Below, one piece after another: positions 7,024-16,002 of a DNA stretch of 64,000 bases. Below the pieces are notes generated by a model, which had not been told where the DNA came from, searched no databases, and saw only the letters and a list, made by a program, of their open reading frames with translations. Made by a program: the position numbers and the translations under genes. The DNA comes from Cytophaga aurantiaca DSM 3654. GTDB taxonomy: Bacteria > Bacteroidota > Bacteroidia > Cytophagales > Cytophagaceae. Location: contig NZ_KB903663.1 in assembly GCF_000379725.1 (NCBI RefSeq), positions 124,001 through 188,000 on the forward strand. Reading direction: 5' to 3'. How positions within the stretch are numbered: position 1 is the first letter of the stretch; each line of letters starts with the position of its first letter.

Positions 7024-8850
7024 CTATTTGCAGTAGTCGAGTAATAATTCCAATGCCTTGGTGTTTCCTAAGTCTGCAGCCTTCTTAAAGTCTTTACAGG
7101 CGTTCGTCGTGTCATGTAATTCGAAATAACATAATCCGCCTCGATATAAGTATGCAGTACTATTAAAAGGATCTACTTCGGCTGCTTTGGTAAAATCTGC
7201 TTTCGCTCCGTAAAAGTCACCTCTGGAACTTTTAAAAGCACCTCTATTCATATAACCTAAAAAATAATCGGGATTGTTTTTTATAGCTTGATCATAATTA
7301 TACAATGCCTTATCATATTCTTTTAATTCTTCATATGCCAATCCCAAACCCTGCAAAGCAGGAGCGTATGCCGAATCAATTTTTATTGCATGCTTAAAAT
7401 TAATAACGGCAGTTTTAAAATCTTTTGTCATACAGGCAATGTTACCTTTATTATAGTAAGCGATTTTATAGTTCGAATCAAGTTCGATTGCTCTGTTATA
7501 ATCTTTTAACGCATTTTTTAATTGATTGAATTGCGCTTTTACATTCCCGCGGTTATTATAAAATTCTGCTTGTGAAGAATCGAGCTCGATTGCCTTATTG
7601 TAATCAATAAGAGCACTTTGATAATCATCCAGATTAAATTCAGAAGAACCTCTTTTATTATATGCCCAAGCATTCAATGAATCCAATCTTATTGTGGTAT
7701 TATAATCAGCTATTGCCTCTTTGTCTTTTTTTAACGCAGCCTTTATATACCCTCTATAATAATACGCATCGCCATATTTGTTATTAATAATTATAGAACT
7801 ATCTAAGTCTGCAATTGCTGAATTATATTTGCCAAGTTCGTATTTTATTCGTGCTCTTGAAAAATACGCTTTATACATATTCTTATCCAACTGTATAGAT
7901 CTATTATACGCTGCCATAGCTTGGTCATACTTCTTTTGTTCACAGTAAATGACACCTCGGTTCAGATATGCACTTGCATAACCAGGTGATAGTTGTATCG
8001 ATTTATCATAATCAACTAAGGCCTGTTCAAATTGCTTGAGTTTTTGCTTGCAAAGCCCTCTATTGTAATATGCCACAGCAAAATCCGGTGAAAGTTTAAT
8101 AGCTTCAGTAAATGAAACAATGGCATCTTTATAAGCAGTTTCATTTACTTTAATTACTCCTAAATAAAAATGAGAAAGACAATAGGGTGAACACTTTTTC
8201 TTGATTTCATTCTCGCCTAAAAGTTTTGCATCTTCATTGAAAATAGAATCCCGCACAAAGTGAAATTTAACATTTAATGCCGTTTCAAAATCATCCTGTG
8301 CTCTATCGTATTGATTGAGTTGAAATTTAACATATCCTCTGTTAAAATAAACATCCGCACTTAATGGGCCTGTTTCAATAGCTTTATCATAATCCGCTAT
8401 TGCTCCATTGAAATCGTGTTGTAAGAATTTAACACTCGCTCTATTTATATATGATTCTGTAAAGCGTGGATTCAATTTTATTGTTGAACCAAAATCTTCT
8501 GATGCTCCATCGTAATCAGCCAATAATAGTTTAATATATGCTCTCTGATAATACGACTTAAAATCTGATTGATTTAATTGTATAGCCTGATCGACATCCA
8601 GCAAGGCTCCTTTAAAATCTCTCAAAAAATATTTCGTTAAGGATCTTCCACGATAAGCTTCATAGGTTGGCTTCTTCTTTATTGCTTTATCATATTCTAG
8701 CAATGCTCCCGGGTAATCTTTTGCTTCGAATTTTTGATTTGCTTTAGCAAGCTTTGGATCCACCTTTTGGGAAAAAGCATTAACTGCTATACCAAAAAAT
8801 AAAAAGAGTCCAACATAGAAAGACACTTGAGCAGTGAATGTAGATTTCAT
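7024..8850 (-). CDS. Secreted TPR-repeat protein
   Basis: From the Met at 8850 the protein has 608 residues, with a Sec signal peptide (about 1-27, cleavage near AVNA-FSQ). The remainder is roughly sixteen tetratricopeptide repeats with the recurring pattern AYYNRG...KxFxxAxxDYxKAIxLxP. TPR arrays are protein-binding scaffolds, and no catalytic domain is attached. A longer start at 8895 would add 15 residues (MFVYLLFNES...) that spoil the signal peptide. It lies 46 bp downstream of the MFS transporter on the same strand and may be read from that promoter. Probable periplasmic or outer-membrane-associated assembly factor; the partner is unknown. Confidence 0.85.
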   Translation of the reverse strand: MKSTFTAQVSFYVGLFLFFGIAVNAFSQKVDPKLAKANQKFEAKDYPGALLEYDKAIKKKPTYEAYRGRSLTKYFLRDFKGALLDVDQAIQLNQSDFKSYYQRAYIKLLLADYDGASEDFGSTIKLNPRFTESYINRASVKFLQHDFNGAIADYDKAIETGPLSADVYFNRGYVKFQLNQYDRAQDDFETALNVKFHFVRDSIFNEDAKLLGENEIKKKCSPYCLSHFYLGVIKVNETAYKDAIVSFTEAIKLSPDFAVAYYNRGLCKQKLKQFEQALVDYDKSIQLSPGYASAYLNRGVIYCEQKKYDQAMAAYNRSIQLDKNMYKAYFSRARIKYELGKYNSAIADLDSSIIINNKYGDAYYYRGYIKAALKKDKEAIADYNTTIRLDSLNAWAYNKRGSSEFNLDDYQSALIDYNKAIELDSSQAEFYNNRGNVKAQFNQLKNALKDYNRAIELDSNYKIAYYNKGNIACMTKDFKTAVINFKHAIKIDSAYAPALQGLGLAYEELKEYDKALYNYDQAIKNNPDYFLGYMNRGAFKSSRGDFYGAKADFTKAAEVDPFNSTAYLYRGGLCYFELHDTTNACKDFKKAADLGNTKALELLLDYCK

Positions 8851-8896
8851 ATTATATTTTAAAAACGATTCATTGAACAATAAATATACGAACAAC

Positions 8897-10153
8897 TTAA
8901 TTAGATCTTTTTTTCTTCACTAAATAAATTCCAACAAATACTACCGTCAATATCACCGGGAGTATTGCAACTAATTGTAAGGTCTCTATGCCAGCATCTA
9001 ATTGTGCGGCATTTAAGAGCTCAATGTCTGGATGGTTTTTGCCAATCTTATGAAGTGTTTCTACTGTATATCCTTTCGGCATATGCATCAATGTTTTACT
9101 ATCGTATAACATTCCCATAAATGGCAAGACAAAAGACACAGAAAGCATTCCTGCGCCACCCATTAATGAAATACCTAAGGCACCTGTCTTGGGTAAATTT
9201 TCAGAAACAAAACCCAACATGGTTGGCCAGAAAAAACAGATGCCAAAAGCAAAAATAGTAGCCGGCAAAAATGCCCAATACCCATCCACATAGTTAAATA
9301 AGAATAACCCAATAGCAGAAAATACAGCAGAAAAAATTAACATGCCAATAGGTGATAACCGATGAACAAAGCCACCAGCAAAGGTACGTCCAAAAGCCAT
9401 CAATAAATTAATATATACAAGCAATAAAATATCTTTTACTCCAAGGCTGCTTAAGAAATTGGAGATCCATTGGTTCGTACCAAATTCTGTACTTGCCGTT
9501 AACAGCATACAAAACAACATAACAAGAAATAAAGGCTGTGTACATGCCTGAAACATTTGTTTAAATGAAACACCGGCATCAACACGTTCGGTTGCCGGAA
9601 ATTTTTCATTAAAGAATAACAATCCATTGGCTGCTGTAGGAATTAAAATAGTCGCTAATTGAAACTCCTTCGACAAATTCCATTCTTTAAAGAAAAAAGC
9701 AATCAAACCGCCAATCACAATTCCACCCGGAAACCACACATGTAACCGATTCAGCTTTGTTGTTTTATCATCTTTATACAAGGTTGAAACCAATGGATTA
9801 CAAACCGCTTCAACCATACCATTCGCAATTCCTATTAACAATGTTGAAAAGAATAATGACCAAAATCCTGTTGCTAAAATTGTCAATGCAATGCCCAACA
9901 CATGCCCTCCAAAGGCCACAACAATCAAGCGTTTCATGCCAATCAGATCACAGAGAAAACCGCCAAAGATGATGGACAATGTAAAACCCCAGAATGCAGT
10001 ACCTAGAACATAACCAATCTTTTCATGGGATAGTGAAAACAACTCACAATATTCTTTTTCTAAGCTTGCACGAATAGCAAATGTCATTGCCGTAGCGATG
10101 ATAGCGATGCAGCTTGCTAAAAATAATTTATTGGGATTGATCGTCTTTTCCAT
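8897..10153 (-). CDS. MFS transporter, sugar or sugar-derivative type
   Basis: A 418-residue major facilitator protein with 12 predicted spans. The loop after span 2 carries the MFS signature as DLIGMKRLI. The segment HVWFPGGIVIGG in span 5 is typical of Bacteroidota MFS proteins encoded beside Gfo/Idh oxidoreductases and xylose-isomerase-like proteins. It is divergent from exactly such a pair (10325 and 11517), so the substrate is probably a sugar, an oxidised sugar or a cyclitol. The exact substrate cannot be read from sequence. The shared 171-bp intergenic region holds inverted heptad arrays. Confidence 0.85.
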   Translation of the reverse strand: MEKTINPNKLFLASCIAIIATAMTFAIRASLEKEYCELFSLSHEKIGYVLGTAFWGFTLSIIFGGFLCDLIGMKRLIVVAFGGHVLGIALTILATGFWSLFFSTLLIGIANGMVEAVCNPLVSTLYKDDKTTKLNRLHVWFPGGIVIGGLIAFFFKEWNLSKEFQLATILIPTAANGLLFFNEKFPATERVDAGVSFKQMFQACTQPLFLVMLFCMLLTASTEFGTNQWISNFLSSLGVKDILLLVYINLLMAFGRTFAGGFVHRLSPIGMLIFSAVFSAIGLFLFNYVDGYWAFLPATIFAFGICFFWPTMLGFVSENLPKTGALGISLMGGAGMLSVSFVLPFMGMLYDSKTLMHMPKGYTVETLHKIGKNHPDIELLNAAQLDAGIETLQLVAILPVILTVVFVGIYLVKKKRSN

Positions 10154-10176
10154 AGTCTCAAATGTACTATAAATTG

Positions 10177-10281
10177 TAATAAGTTATAAGTTATAAGTTT
10201 TAAGTTATAGGTTATAGGTTTTAATATGCCCATTAGGTTTTCAGTTCTTAAAACTTAAAACATAGAACTTAATACTCAAAG
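10177..10281. repeat. Inverted pair of heptad arrays in the sugar-locus divergent promoter region
   Basis: The left array (10177-10225) has seven 7-bp words of the type TTATAAG / TTTTAAG / TTATAGG. The right array (10247-10281) has five words of the complementary type CTTAAAA / CATAGAA / CTTAATA. They point towards each other around a short spacer, so the region can form a long imperfect hairpin or cruciform. It lies between the two divergent start codons, so it overlaps the regulatory region of both transcripts. Confidence 0.7.
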
Positions 10282-10324
10282 ATTCTTTCTTATATTTAAC
10301 TATTAAATACTACTTCAAAAAAGT

Positions 10325-11479
10325 ATGAGTAAGAAAATACGCATGGGTATGATCGGCGGCAGTCTGGATGGATTCATCGGATCTGTTCATAGAATGGCTG
10401 CAGCTTTAGATGGAACAATTGAACTTGTTTGCGGTGCATTCAGCAGTAATGCAAAACGTTCTATTGAAACAGGTAATGCATTAGACCTTCCTGAAGATCG
10501 AATCTATGTATCATTTGAAGAAATGATTGCGAAAGAAGCGCAATTGCCTGCAGATCTTCGGATGCAATTTGTGTCGATCGTAACACCGAATCATTTACAT
10601 GCACAACCGGCAGCTCTTGCATTAAAACATGGCTTTCATGTCTTGTGTGAAAAACCCTTGGCATTTTCATTTGAAGAAGCAAAAAAAATAGGCGAACACG
10701 TAAAAAGAACAGGTTTATTATTCGGCGTTACCCATACCTACACAGGTTACCCGATGGTAAAAGAAGCGAAAGATCTTATTGCAAAAGGCAAGCTTGGTAA
10801 AATTCGAAAAGTTATTGTTGAATATCCTCAAGGCTGGCTATCCGATCCCATTGAAAACGATGGACAAAAACAAGCGAGCTGGCGCACAAACCCTGCACAG
10901 GCTGGCATCAGCTGTTGTGTAGGCGATATCGGCACGCATGCAGAAAATCTTGTAGAATATATTACAGATTTAAAAATAACAGAATTAAGTGCAGACGTAA
11001 GCTCTGTTGTTGCAGGTAGAACATTGGACGATGATGCAAATGTATTGCTACGTTTTAACAATGGCGCTAAAGGTATTTTAATTGCGTCTCAGATTGCAAA
11101 TGGCGAGGAGAATGAATTAAAGATTCGTGTGTATGGTGAGCACGGCGGATTGAAGTGGCTTCAATCCGAACCCAATACCTTGATCGTAAAACAAAATGAT
11201 CAGCCAACGCAACTACGAAGAGCGGGTGCAAATCATTCATATCTATCAGAACATGCACGCCTTCACTGTCGCATACCAGCGGGCCATCCCGAAGGATATA
11301 TTGAAGCGATGGCAAATCTCTACAGAAACTTTGCCGCATCCATCCACGCATTCGAAAATAAAACTTCATCAAATCCATTACTTGATTATCCAACCATCGA
11401 AGATGGAATCAGAGGCATGCAATTTATCGAAACCGTAATTGCTTCCGGGAAAGAGAATGCAGCATGGAAACAACTATAA
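10325..11479 (+). CDS. Gfo/Idh/MocA family oxidoreductase
   Basis: A 384-residue NAD(P)-dependent sugar dehydrogenase. The N-terminal Rossmann fold begins GMIGGSLDGFIG (about 8-19). The family motif EKP is at 109-111. The C-terminal domain carries the catalytic-type GDIGTHA segment with D201 and H205. These enzymes oxidise or reduce sugar hydroxyls (inositols, glucose derivatives, 3-keto-glycosides). The TIM-barrel gene follows after 37 bp and the transporter is divergent, which points to uptake and catabolism of one unidentified sugar. No signal peptide, so cytoplasmic. Confidence 0.9.
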   Translation: MSKKIRMGMIGGSLDGFIGSVHRMAAALDGTIELVCGAFSSNAKRSIETGNALDLPEDRIYVSFEEMIAKEAQLPADLRMQFVSIVTPNHLHAQPAALALKHGFHVLCEKPLAFSFEEAKKIGEHVKRTGLLFGVTHTYTGYPMVKEAKDLIAKGKLGKIRKVIVEYPQGWLSDPIENDGQKQASWRTNPAQAGISCCVGDIGTHAENLVEYITDLKITELSADVSSVVAGRTLDDDANVLLRFNNGAKGILIASQIANGEENELKIRVYGEHGGLKWLQSEPNTLIVKQNDQPTQLRRAGANHSYLSEHARLHCRIPAGHPEGYIEAMANLYRNFAASIHAFENKTSSNPLLDYPTIEDGIRGMQFIETVIASGKENAAWKQL

Positions 11480-11516
11480 GTTTCTCTAAAAATTAATTCA
11501 TAATTTATTTTAGTAG

Positions 11517-12527
11517 ATGAAAACAATCAAAGGTCCGGCAATCTTCTTAGCTCAATTTATGAGCGATTTTGCCCCATTTAATAACTTAAAAAATATCTGT
11601 GCATGGGCTGCAAGTATTGGCTATAAAGGTGTACAAATACCCAGTTGGGATTCCCGTTGCATCGATTTAAAAAAAGCAGCAGAGAGCAAAACATACTGCG
11701 ATGAAATTAAAGGTATTGTTCAATCAGCCGGATTAGAAATCACCGAACTTACGAGTCACTTGCAAGGACAGCTTGTTGCTTCACATGCAGCATATGATTC
11801 TGCCTTTGATGTATTTGCACCAGCAGGCTTACATAATAACCCTAAAGCACGTACAGAATGGGCCACACAACAACTTATCTATGCTGCCAAAGCAAGTGAA
11901 AATTTAGGACTAACGGCACACGCAACATTCTCCGGCGCATTACTTTGGCACACCATGTATCCGTGGCCACAGCGCAAGGCCAGAAGTGTTGAAGAAGGTT
12001 TTGCAGAGCTGGCAAAACGTTGGTTACCGATTCTGAATGCATTTGATCAATCGGGTATTGATTTGTGTTATGAAATTCATCCGGGTGAAGACTTGCATGA
12101 TGGTATTACCTTTGAACGGTTTTTGAATGCAACCAACAATCACAAGCGGGCACATATATTATACGATCCAAGTCATTTCGTTTTGCAACAATTAAATTAT
12201 CTGGATTACATAGATATCTATCACGAACACATAAAAATGTTTCATGTGAAGGATGCAGAATTCAATCCATCCGGACGTTCAGGCGTATATGGCGGTTATC
12301 AGGACTGGATCGATAGGCCAGGCCGTTTCCGCTCCTTAGGCGATGGACAGGTAAATTTCAAATCAATCTTTAGTAAACTTGCGCAGTATGATTTTCCTGG
12401 CTGGGCTGTATTAGAGTGGGAATGCTGCCTGAAACACCCGGAAGACGGGGCGAGAGAAGGTGCTCCATTTATAAAAAATCACATCATCCGTGTGGCTGAT
12501 AAAGCCTTTGATGATTTTGCTGGATGA
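11517..12527 (+). CDS. Sugar phosphate isomerase/epimerase (xylose isomerase-like TIM barrel)
   Basis: A 336-residue protein of the AP-endonuclease 2 / xylose-isomerase-like barrel family. Metal ligands of the family are visible: Glu in CYEIHPGE, Asp/His in YDPSHF, His in FHVKDAEF and the final Glu in VLEWECC. Members act as epimerases, isomerases or dehydratases on keto-sugars and inositol derivatives. It is cotranscribed with the Gfo/Idh gene (37-bp gap) and probably takes the keto product of that enzyme. The substrate cannot be assigned. Confidence 0.88.
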   Translation: MKTIKGPAIFLAQFMSDFAPFNNLKNICAWAASIGYKGVQIPSWDSRCIDLKKAAESKTYCDEIKGIVQSAGLEITELTSHLQGQLVASHAAYDSAFDVFAPAGLHNNPKARTEWATQQLIYAAKASENLGLTAHATFSGALLWHTMYPWPQRKARSVEEGFAELAKRWLPILNAFDQSGIDLCYEIHPGEDLHDGITFERFLNATNNHKRAHILYDPSHFVLQQLNYLDYIDIYHEHIKMFHVKDAEFNPSGRSGVYGGYQDWIDRPGRFRSLGDGQVNFKSIFSKLAQYDFPGWAVLEWECCLKHPEDGAREGAPFIKNHIIRVADKAFDDFAG

Positions 12528-12567
12528 TATTAAACAAGCTGCAACTAGGATCTACACATTTAATGTA

Positions 12568-13443
12568 TCAGTTTTCCAACATTCCAATTTCTCCATTAGA
12601 ATGAATCATAAGTTCACTATCCTTTAAAGAATGTATATCTGTTTGCGGTTTTGTTGTAATAGTAATATCATACTTCATTTTTTTGCCTTTTTTAATATAG
12701 TCAGCTAGTGTTCGACTTATTTGCTTAAAGCTTAATTGAACAGGAATATGAACACTTGTGGAATCATTCGGCTTAATTTGAATTGTCCCAGGGATTTCTC
12801 CGAGAATTTCTTTCTCATCCTCGATTTTTATTCGATATTTAAAATTGCTAAAACTGAATTGCGTCGTATTATTATTCAGTACTAAAAGATCGATTCCTAA
12901 TTCTGTTTCTGAAGTGGTTAGCTTTTCAATTTTAAATTTCTTTACTTCAATTTTGGGTATTAAAATTAAAGGTATTTTCTTTTCAATTTTAATTTTCGCA
13001 GAACCTTTAGGAATAAGGCTACTATATAAAATTGCATCTATTTTTAGCATAGAGCTATCGCGCCCTTCTTTTCTCAATCGCTCAAATAATTCTATACGTT
13101 CTTTATAATTAATACTTAAGGGAATTGTAATGGTTGAAGTATCATTTGCGTCGATGTTTATAGGTTCCGCATAGCTACTCTTTCCTATTTTTTCATTTTC
13201 GACAAAAATCACATATGTAATACTATCAATAGAAATCCCAATGGGAACATTATTTACTAATTGTATATGAGCGAGTAAATCAGCCCTTTCAGAAGTCAGC
13301 TTAATAAGATCTACTTTAGCAATTGTTATCGAAGGAAGGGCAGCCTCTTCTATGGATTCATTCTTTTTGTAAAAATGGGTCAGTGTATATATTATCCCGC
13401 CAATTAATAACAAAATGATTAGTATGGCTAAATATTTTTTCAT
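12568..13443 (-). CDS. Membrane-anchored protein with two WHy/LEA2-type domains
   Basis: A 291-residue protein with an N-terminal signal anchor (about residues 4-24) and no lipobox. Two similar beta-rich repeats follow, at about 38-125 and 165-245. Each has the LEA-type-2/WHy pattern of alternating strands with an LxxxNN(N/V) turn (LVNNVPIG and LVLNNNTTQ), a central YxIxxE strand and a closing IxIPLS / VHIPVQLS strand. WHy domains occur in desiccation and stress proteins and in envelope proteins. I infer a periplasmic position; function is unknown. It is convergent with the TIM-barrel gene, 40 bp away. Confidence 0.65.
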   Translation of the reverse strand: MKKYLAILIILLLIGGIIYTLTHFYKKNESIEEAALPSITIAKVDLIKLTSERADLLAHIQLVNNVPIGISIDSITYVIFVENEKIGKSSYAEPINIDANDTSTITIPLSINYKERIELFERLRKEGRDSSMLKIDAILYSSLIPKGSAKIKIEKKIPLILIPKIEVKKFKIEKLTTSETELGIDLLVLNNNTTQFSFSNFKYRIKIEDEKEILGEIPGTIQIKPNDSTSVHIPVQLSFKQISRTLADYIKKGKKMKYDITITTKPQTDIHSLKDSELMIHSNGEIGMLEN

Positions 13444-13542
13444 TTGAATAGCTAGTAAATAATTTTCTTATAAAATGTATGTATACTTAATATAAGTATT
13501 ATTTATCTAAGAACTTTTCAATAAAAAATATTTTTTTTACAC

Positions 13543-13570
13543 AAAAAAGGTCGAAAATTATTCCGACCTT
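13543..13570 (-). terminator. Terminator of the serpin gene
   Basis: The AAGGTCG/CGACCTT stem (13547-13553 with 13564-13570) is followed on the minus strand by T6 and further T-rich sequence, about 70 bp after the serpin stop. Confidence 0.75.
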
Positions 13571-13574
13571 AAAA

Positions 13575-13622
13575 TTAAATATCATTCATTTTTTCTTCTC
13601 TTCCATCTACCTGCAAGACAAA
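13575..13622 (-). pseudogene. Remnant of a pirin C-terminus
   Basis: On the minus strand this short segment reads FVLQVDGREEKM followed by NDI and a stop. The intact pirin gene (14972-15988) ends FALHADGREEKM. Most differences lie at third codon positions or are conservative. There is no open frame upstream of the fragment. It looks like the last codons of a second, lost pirin copy, now between the WHy gene and the serpin. The match is only about 12 codons, so chance is unlikely but not excluded. Confidence 0.5.
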
Positions 13623-13640
13623 GACGAATAAAGAACTATT

Positions 13641-14879
13641 CTAATAACCAACATTTGGAGGCATACCACCATTGTTCGTTCGTGGACCAGTATATACTTT
13701 AACATCTTTGCCATTCACTTCTGTTGGATTAACAACACTTCCCATAAACAAAATCGTTTCGGTTTGCTTGTCTACAATCAAAAATAAAAATGGTTTGTTG
13801 GCATTAAATTCAATTGGCTTGGCTTCAACACTTCTAATCATACTTACGCTCGTAACAGCTGCAGCTTCACTCCCCTTTTCATTCACCGCAATAAACGTTT
13901 TATGTACCACTTTTGAAATAAACAAACCTTTGGGTGCTACTCCGGAAAAATCAGCGCCGTAAGTAAAGGGATCTGTTAAGCCCATTTGCTTTAATTCATT
14001 CGACAATTCAAAATCGGCCGCGAATGTAAATTTCGGCAAATAAACATTTACCTTTTGCTCCGCTAACCCAAATCTATAATCTCCAAATGTTTGGGCACTC
14101 ATATTTTCAATTATGTCAGCAAGAGTATATTTTTCCTTAGGCAACACAATTATTATTGAAAGTTCATTGCCCTTGTAAGGCATCTCTAAAACCTGACTGT
14201 AATCATCATGATAATAATTAAAATTATGTTTTTGATACATCATATCTACAATATTTTTCTTATTTCTATTGACTGAAAAAGTATCCTTTCTAGTGTTTTT
14301 CTCATCAAATTCATAAAGCCAATTTCCTTTAAAATAAATGGCATTCGTTAATAATACTTGAGTTTGAGCCAATGCTGGATCTGTAATAATATTGTCAATC
14401 TTATTTTTGGTTTTAGCCTTGACCCATTCATTTACAGCCGCGGCATTCGTTATTGGATAAACGGATGCGTTATAATATTTATAAAGCAGATCAATATATT
14501 GCTGATGTACTTTTTCTTCATCCCTTTTCCAAATTGCATTTGCCATTGCAAGACGGATAGAAGTGTCTCCTTTAAATAAATTTAATCGACGTTGAATTTC
14601 AGCAAATGCCTCATTTGATTTTTCTTGATCTCCCTCGAAATGAAGTATATTTTGCATTTGCACCTTTGTTTCATTGCGTGCACCGGCATAAGCCATCGAT
14701 AGTGCAAATGAAATACTATATGGAGAAATGCAGATACTCGTATCTTTCTTAAACGCTTGTTTAAAAAGTTCGAAAGCAAAATCCGTATTGCCAATAACCG
14801 TTTTATTTATGGATTGTGCGTTTGAAGAAATAAAAAGCAACCCAATAAAAATGGTTGTTAATGCAGATCTAAAATTCAT
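13641..14879 (-). CDS. Secreted serpin (serine protease inhibitor family)
   Basis: A 412-residue protein with a Sec signal peptide (about 1-21, cleavage near SNA-QS), then a complete serpin fold: ISPYSISFALSMAYAGA (helix B region), LTNAIYFKGNW (strand 3A), LPKF, and the C-terminal PFLFLI-ILFMG core. The reactive-centre hinge is EKGSEAAAVT (334-343), with the small residues needed for loop insertion, so it is probably inhibitory. The scissile region reads MIRSV, with Arg349-Ser350 the likely P1-P1' or P2-P1 pair, pointing to a trypsin-like target. A 35-residue Pro/Gly/Asn-rich tail follows the fold. Serpins are sporadic in bacteria. It has its own terminator. Confidence 0.93.
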   Translation of the reverse strand: MNFRSALTTIFIGLLFISSNAQSINKTVIGNTDFAFELFKQAFKKDTSICISPYSISFALSMAYAGARNETKVQMQNILHFEGDQEKSNEAFAEIQRRLNLFKGDTSIRLAMANAIWKRDEEKVHQQYIDLLYKYYNASVYPITNAAAVNEWVKAKTKNKIDNIITDPALAQTQVLLTNAIYFKGNWLYEFDEKNTRKDTFSVNRNKKNIVDMMYQKHNFNYYHDDYSQVLEMPYKGNELSIIIVLPKEKYTLADIIENMSAQTFGDYRFGLAEQKVNVYLPKFTFAADFELSNELKQMGLTDPFTYGADFSGVAPKGLFISKVVHKTFIAVNEKGSEAAAVTSVSMIRSVEAKPIEFNANKPFLFLIVDKQTETILFMGSVVNPTEVNGKDVKVYTGPRTNNGGMPPNVGY

Positions 14880-14971
14880 AACAAATAATTTAATAATGAA
14901 AATATAATATCCTTTGAACGAAGAAATAAATAAGATAGTATGTATTAAAAATAGATTAATTATTTTGATAC

Positions 14972-15988
14972 TTACATTTTCTCTTCTCGCCCATCCGCAT
15001 GCAGCGCAAAGCGCCCTCTGTCACGCGCATGTGCCTGCTCATGATTTGGCCAGGGCCAACCACCGAATTGTGTTTTCTGATATTCAGCAAATGCTTCTCT
15101 GATTTCTTCTTCTGTATTCATAACAAACGGACCGTATTGTACAACCGGCTCATTCATTGGTTTACCTTGCAGCAATAATAAATAACATGGTTCATTTCCT
15201 GCTTCAAGTGTTACATCCACATCTGATTTCAACTGCACAGAATGATAAACAGAAATATCCGTTGCAGCAATTTTTATTGCACCACCTTTATAAAAATACA
15301 ACATTCTGTTTACGCCGGCTTCTGTTTTAGGTAATGTCCACGTTGCGTCCGCATTCAATTTTATGGTAAGAATTGAAACATGATTATTTGCTTCTGCAGC
15401 CCATGAATCAGGAGTTGGCTTAGGTGCATGCTTACCTTTCAAATATCCAGCAATAACATTTACTTCAACCGCTCGTCCATTCGTATCCGTTTCTGTTAAT
15501 ACCGGAATGTTTTCGTTCCAAAGCATTTTAAAATGCGGCTGCACAAACTTACTTCTCTTTGGTAAATTCAACCAGATCTGAAACAACTCCATCGGATTTG
15601 GTTTATCTGTATGTAGCAACGGAAATATTTCAGAATGTAATACACCTTTACCTGCAGTCATCCATTGTACATCACCAGTACTAAAACGACCTGCAGCTCC
15701 CAACGAATCTGTATGATCAACCACACCTTCTTTAACAACCGTAACAGTCTCAAAGCCTCTGTGCGGATGATATGGAAAGCCGGGCATGGTTTGTCCGTGA
15801 TACATATTCCATTTGTCTTTGCCTGAAAAATCCTGTCCGATATTTCTCCCTGCTAATGAAACAGCAGGTCCCATCTTTTCATTTCCGATCGGAAACTCAT
15901 CGCGATGATGTACACAAAAAATAAACGGATCCAATGTTTCCCAGGGAAAGCCTAATGGTTTTATGTTAATGATTGCTGTTGATTCCAT
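14972..15988 (-). CDS. Pirin family protein
   Basis: A 338-residue bicupin of the pirin family, slightly longer than the usual 230-300 residues. The N-terminal cupin has the metal-binding set FPYHPHRGFETVT (His, His, Glu), with a further HSE in GKGVLHSE. The C-terminal cupin is more degenerate. Bacterial pirins include quercetin 2,3-dioxygenases and regulators; the substrate here is unknown. The start ATG at 15988 lies only about 15 bp after the T-tract of the upstream gene's terminator, which leaves little room for a separate promoter. A decayed copy of its C-terminus lies beyond the serpin. Confidence 0.9.
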   Translation of the reverse strand: MESTAIINIKPLGFPWETLDPFIFCVHHRDEFPIGNEKMGPAVSLAGRNIGQDFSGKDKWNMYHGQTMPGFPYHPHRGFETVTVVKEGVVDHTDSLGAAGRFSTGDVQWMTAGKGVLHSEIFPLLHTDKPNPMELFQIWLNLPKRSKFVQPHFKMLWNENIPVLTETDTNGRAVEVNVIAGYLKGKHAPKPTPDSWAAEANNHVSILTIKLNADATWTLPKTEAGVNRMLYFYKGGAIKIAATDISVYHSVQLKSDVDVTLEAGNEPCYLLLLQGKPMNEPVVQYGPFVMNTEEEIREAFAEYQKTQFGGWPWPNHEQAHARDRGRFALHADGREEKM

Positions 15989-16002
15989 GTGTATGTCTGA
16001 TT

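Noticed and set aside
14914-15102. Plus-strand open frame across the pirin 3' end
   Set aside because: Most of it is antisense to pirin, and its apparent His/Ala pattern is the complement of pirin codons.
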